From NCBI GenBank assembly GCA_017590115.1, contig JAGGNK010006448.1, positions 310,001-374,000 of the forward strand: 64,000 nt of DNA, in the 5' to 3' direction. Below are positions 60,401 through 64,000 of the stretch, piece after piece (within the stretch, counting starts at the first letter, position 1; every line of letters starts with the position of its first letter). This DNA is from Montifringilla adamsi (lineage: Eukaryota; Chordata; Aves; Passeriformes; Passeridae). Under the pieces are notes generated by a model. The model was not told the DNA's origin, ran no database searches, and saw only the letters and a list, made by a program, of their open reading frames with translations. Made by a program: the position numbers and the translations under genes.

Positions 60401-63400
60401 GCTTCAGGTTTTGCTTTTCTCTTGCTTGCTGACCCACAGCCTGTACCAAGGCTTATCATACTCTGTTGAGTGAGTTGTATTGTCATTGTACTGTCAGCTA
60501 CAGCTCATTGTGTCCAGTCACCCAAGTCTTTATTATGGCAAGGTTGTGATGTTTCCACAACAGAAAAAAGTTTTCTGAAAATTTGCAATAAGTTTTCTGA
60601 ATGTGAATAAAATGAAATATTTTATGGAACAGCATATAAAAAGTCTCAGGATGGAGCAACATGCCAATGAAGTGGAAAGACCAAAGTCTTGTCTATTAAT
60701 TAGATTTTTTTTCTTTAAATATCAATGGTGTTAAGTGAGAACATAAACTCTTTTGTTCCCCTTCCTGCAGCCTAGGAAGAAATACTTGCAGGTGATTTTT
60801 TTTCTCAGTATCTCTGTGTTAAGATTTTCTAACATCAGTCATTGTTGTATTGAAGGGTTCCTGTACATTGACAGAACACTGTAAAGCCTGAGTTTCCCAG
60901 ACTGCTTCAGGAAAGACCAGGGCTAACCTCTACTCTGAAGTGTTATCTTTCTTTTCCACCAGTACTGGAAGTATCAAAAGCATACTATTCCTTGAGATTT
61001 CCTTGACTTTATTTTTGTAAGACTGAAAATTTTTTCTTAGTCAACAGAGAAATTAATGTCTGCCCTGCATTGTACTGAATACATTATTGTCAGATAAGAT
61101 CAGACTGAATATTTTCAAGCCATTTTAACAATAAAAGCTACTGATGATCTCAGAAAGCAGAGCAATGAACACAGAAAAGAATCTTGGTGATGGAGTTTCT
61201 ACAGAGTAAAATTTCTACTGGTCATATACTGTTCTGTTTGCTTTAACCATAGTCCAAAGACTAAGACTCTCTTTTCAATCATGTCTCATTCCTGTATCTT
61301 TCCTTCTGTTTTTCCTACCAGAGTTCCCCACACTAGTATAACCTCAATCACCCTATCCAGTGTTAACTCTTTTTCACCTCCCACCAGCTACATATTCCAG
61401 TTAGACTATATTCTTAGTTGTCTGAGATGCCCCACAGAAAGCAACAGTGAATCTTCTTTCTACCCTAAAGAACCACTTCTCAGTGTTAAAGTGTTGGGAA
61501 TAGCAGAGAGAAAATGCACTTAAACCTTATGTCATGCTCTCTTGGTACCCCTGAACGGGAAATTCAATACATACTGCATTTTCAGAGAATTTAGACATCA
61601 ACCAATTTTCTACACACACAGTCTAAGAACTCAAGTAGGGCTTTTGTTTACCCACCCTTGAATACTTTCATGAAAACAAAGAAAGAATGCTTATCCCTAA
61701 TACGGGGACACATGCTTTATCAAAGACATGCAAAAGTGCCAAGTATTTGATTTTACACTGCCATGCAGACTCAAAGGTTTGAATTTACAGCTACAAAATT
61801 GAGCTACCTTGTTTTTCACCTTCATTTTTTTTCCATGAATGGCATGAAAATGCTCCAAGATTCACTGTCTTTGCAGCGCTTTTTCAGTTTGATGTTTGCA
61901 GTTCTGTACATATTGAAACAGATTCATGCTGATTTTAGGCACTCACCAATGCTTGTTAGGTTAAGTCTGCTTGCCCCGAGATATCTCAAAGAGCAGTAGT
62001 TTATTGCTGCCTACAGTTCAGTCAGAAAAAGCAGGATTTATAAATTGATATATTCTTCACTTGAGAGATTGAGTTGTAGATCTGCTGACCTCACAGACAA
62101 TTACCATATGAAGAAGAAGAGACCTACCAGAGTACCCTTAGTATGCAAATATATGCCTAAAGCCTAGAAGGTATTAGTTCAATGGGATATTAACATTGCT
62201 GCTGAATATTCAGTTTTCTGGAACTACAATAAACTTGAAAAACAAATTAAAGCTATAGGAACAGTTGATACTTGTGTATAATGTAAAAATGTTATTTAGC
62301 TGAGAACACTGCTTTTCAGACCATCCCTCTAGCAATAATACAGAATTCTGCCATACTAACCTTTTAAATATAGCATCTCGGCAACAAAATTGAAGTTCCT
62401 GGTGATTGTGAAGCCATCAAATTGTGATTAAAGCACTATAGACTATTTCCTTAACTATTTTCCTGTAGACTTCACAGTATTTTTCTACCAGCAGTTGTCT
62501 TTTCTATTTTCCATTAATTATCTTGCTATCCATATGCTAGTTCTTGAAACGCTCTTACCTTCCTCTTCTCCAACTGTGTCTTGATGGAGTGCTACTGTAA
62601 CGTGCTATGTCACAGCTGTACTAAGGAGAACTTAAAATGAAAGCAGCACACTGCGCTAAGTGCTGATTATTGCTTTCAAACAAGAATCTTAGAAATACTG
62701 AAAGTATGAAAGGTGATCTATAAAGTACAATTTCTTCTCAAAAAAATAAAAGAAAAAAGAAATGGAGAGTAGGAGTCATAATAATAGCAATAATAGTTTA
62801 TATAGAAAAAAGCTACTGAAATATTTTGAGAAAGTCATCCTATCAAGAGAAATAAAAGATCAAATTTTGTAGTTCAATTTAAAGTGGCAAGGATTCTGTC
62901 ACTCTGGCTTGTGTTTGCACTACTGCAATTGTTCATTTTTGTGTATCATTAGTATGGCTTTAAAGTGGCAAAATAGAGAAAATTCTGAACCTCAAAAAAT
63001 ATCAGTCAGGCATAATTGATACTGGATTGTAAATACAAAATGTTTTTCATTTTTGTATCTCTGGTAATATTATTTATTTCAATTATTCTTGTGTCTTTGG
63101 AGTATTTTCAACTTAATTTTTCTTGTCCAAGGGATGGTAGAGAGAGAAAGGATATTATAAAAAACCAACCTTTAAAAAGAGTATCAGAATAACAGCTTGA
63201 AAATCAGAATTTACCTAGTCAAGTGAAGGGACCTGTTTCCTTTAAAATTAGCATTCTGTGTAGATCAAGGAGGCATTTTAAATAGAGATATAATTAATCT
63301 TTTTACTCCAAGCTAGTACTCTGAGCATAAGAAACAGAAAATTGCAGAACGTTTTAAAATATCAGTGTGTTACTGTTAACTTGTTGCTAACATGCTACCA

Positions 63401-63789
63401 GTAGCTTACTGCTAATAAAGTCAATTAAATGCTAGCTCCGGGAAACCCATCTGTTGCACATTGCTTGAGAAGTAAAATTAAAAAAAAAAAAATCTGAACT
63501 TTTGCTTCATGTCATCCCTAGATACACAGCTCAGATCTAGCACTAAAAACATATAGGAAATATATTTAATAGCCTTACAGAATAGTTTTGCTTCAAAGTG
63601 ACCTCATGTAGTCACAGTCCCAGCTCAGTACATGTCTTAACTAGACCATGTTACTTAGCAACATTTTCAGTCATGTCTTTAATACCTTCAAGAACAGATC
63701 CCAGAAATTCCAGTGATTGTTACTTTCCCAGTATTTATTTACTCCCAATGTTCTAAAACAATAATTTTAATATCCAGTTAGGATTATCT

Positions 63790-64000
63790 ATATCCTAATT
63801 TATGTCTGTTGCCTATTAATCTGCACCCTCAACAACAGTCTGGACCCTTGTCTGTATCTCCCCAGTCATCTAGAGCAGAGAGCAGAAAGGCCTCCCTCAG
63901 TAAACCAGGTTCATCAAGCCCAGCTTCCTCAGACTTCCAGCATCCAATCAGCATGGTGATCTCCCCTGGACTAACTCCATTATATCCATGTCTCTCTTGT
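63790..64000 (-). mobile_element. CR1 LINE fragment, minus strand, cut by the window end
   Basis: The last 100 bases resemble inverted CR1 around the conserved region: AAGCCCAGCTTCCTCAGACT, GATCTCCCCTGGACTAACTC and CATGTCTCTCTTGT. It continues beyond 64000. Confidence 0.65.

Larger units (their letters stand above)
34964..64000 (-). other. KLHL1: KLHL1 intron upstream of the BACK exon (partial, over 29 kb)
   Basis: Sequence upstream of the exon at 34751-34963. I looked on the minus strand for the preceding BACK and BTB exons and did not find them, so this is probably one intron longer than 29 kb. It contains LTR fragments, CR1 clusters at 41.2-47.3 kb, microsatellites, a sequencing gap and one exon-like plus-strand frame at 53868-53967. 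The stretches 36260-38460, 38940-41090, 47270-53080, 56000-58950 and 60400-63780 are AT-rich and show no gene I can support. Confidence 0.8.

Overview
The window looks like about 64 kb of AT-rich bird DNA lying inside one very large gene. Three small exons on the minus strand encode consecutive parts of a BTB-BACK-Kelch protein that I identify as KLHL1 (Kelch-like 1). The many CR1 LINE fragments, several ending in copies of an ATTCTATG-like 3' terminal repeat, together with several LTR fragments, point to an avian genome. The LTR types suggest a songbird, but I cannot prove that from the sequence alone.

Layout, in plus-strand coordinates (the gene reads right to left). 64000-34964 is intron upstream of the first exon seen. 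34963-34751 is a 213-bp exon in the BACK domain. 34750-16140 is intron. 16139-15953 is a 187-bp exon covering the end of BACK and the start of Kelch repeat 1. 15952-3804 is intron. 3803-3579 is a 225-bp exon covering Kelch repeats 1-2. 3578-1 is intron. Splice phases are compatible (0, then 1, then 1) and each exon has AG acceptor and GT donor signals. The N-terminal and BTB exons must lie beyond 64000, and the remaining Kelch exons lie to the left of position 1. Only 625 bp of 64 kb is confidently coding.

The rest is intron with a dense record of repeats: about seventeen CR1 pieces in both orientations, LTR-like elements near 3.1-3.4, 32.7-33.6, 35.5-36.0, 43.2-43.4 and 59.0 kb, microsatellites, homopolymer runs and one 16-base assembly gap. 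I see no tRNA, rRNA, CRISPR or bacterial-type operon.

The most interesting structures are rearrangements. (1) At 28.5-32.2 kb a 995-bp block is duplicated with no difference that I can see, followed by out-of-order copies of a 92-bp and a roughly 140-bp block. This is the pattern expected from serial replication template switching. (2) A perfect 46-bp-arm inverted repeat inside a CR1 at 14.2-14.3 kb looks like a single snap-back copying event. (3) An 88-base uninterrupted poly(A), which is poly(U) in the KLHL1 transcript, begins about 35 bases past a KLHL1 5' splice site. (4) A plus-strand exon-like open frame near 53.9 kb has a good acceptor and may belong to an unrecognised gene.
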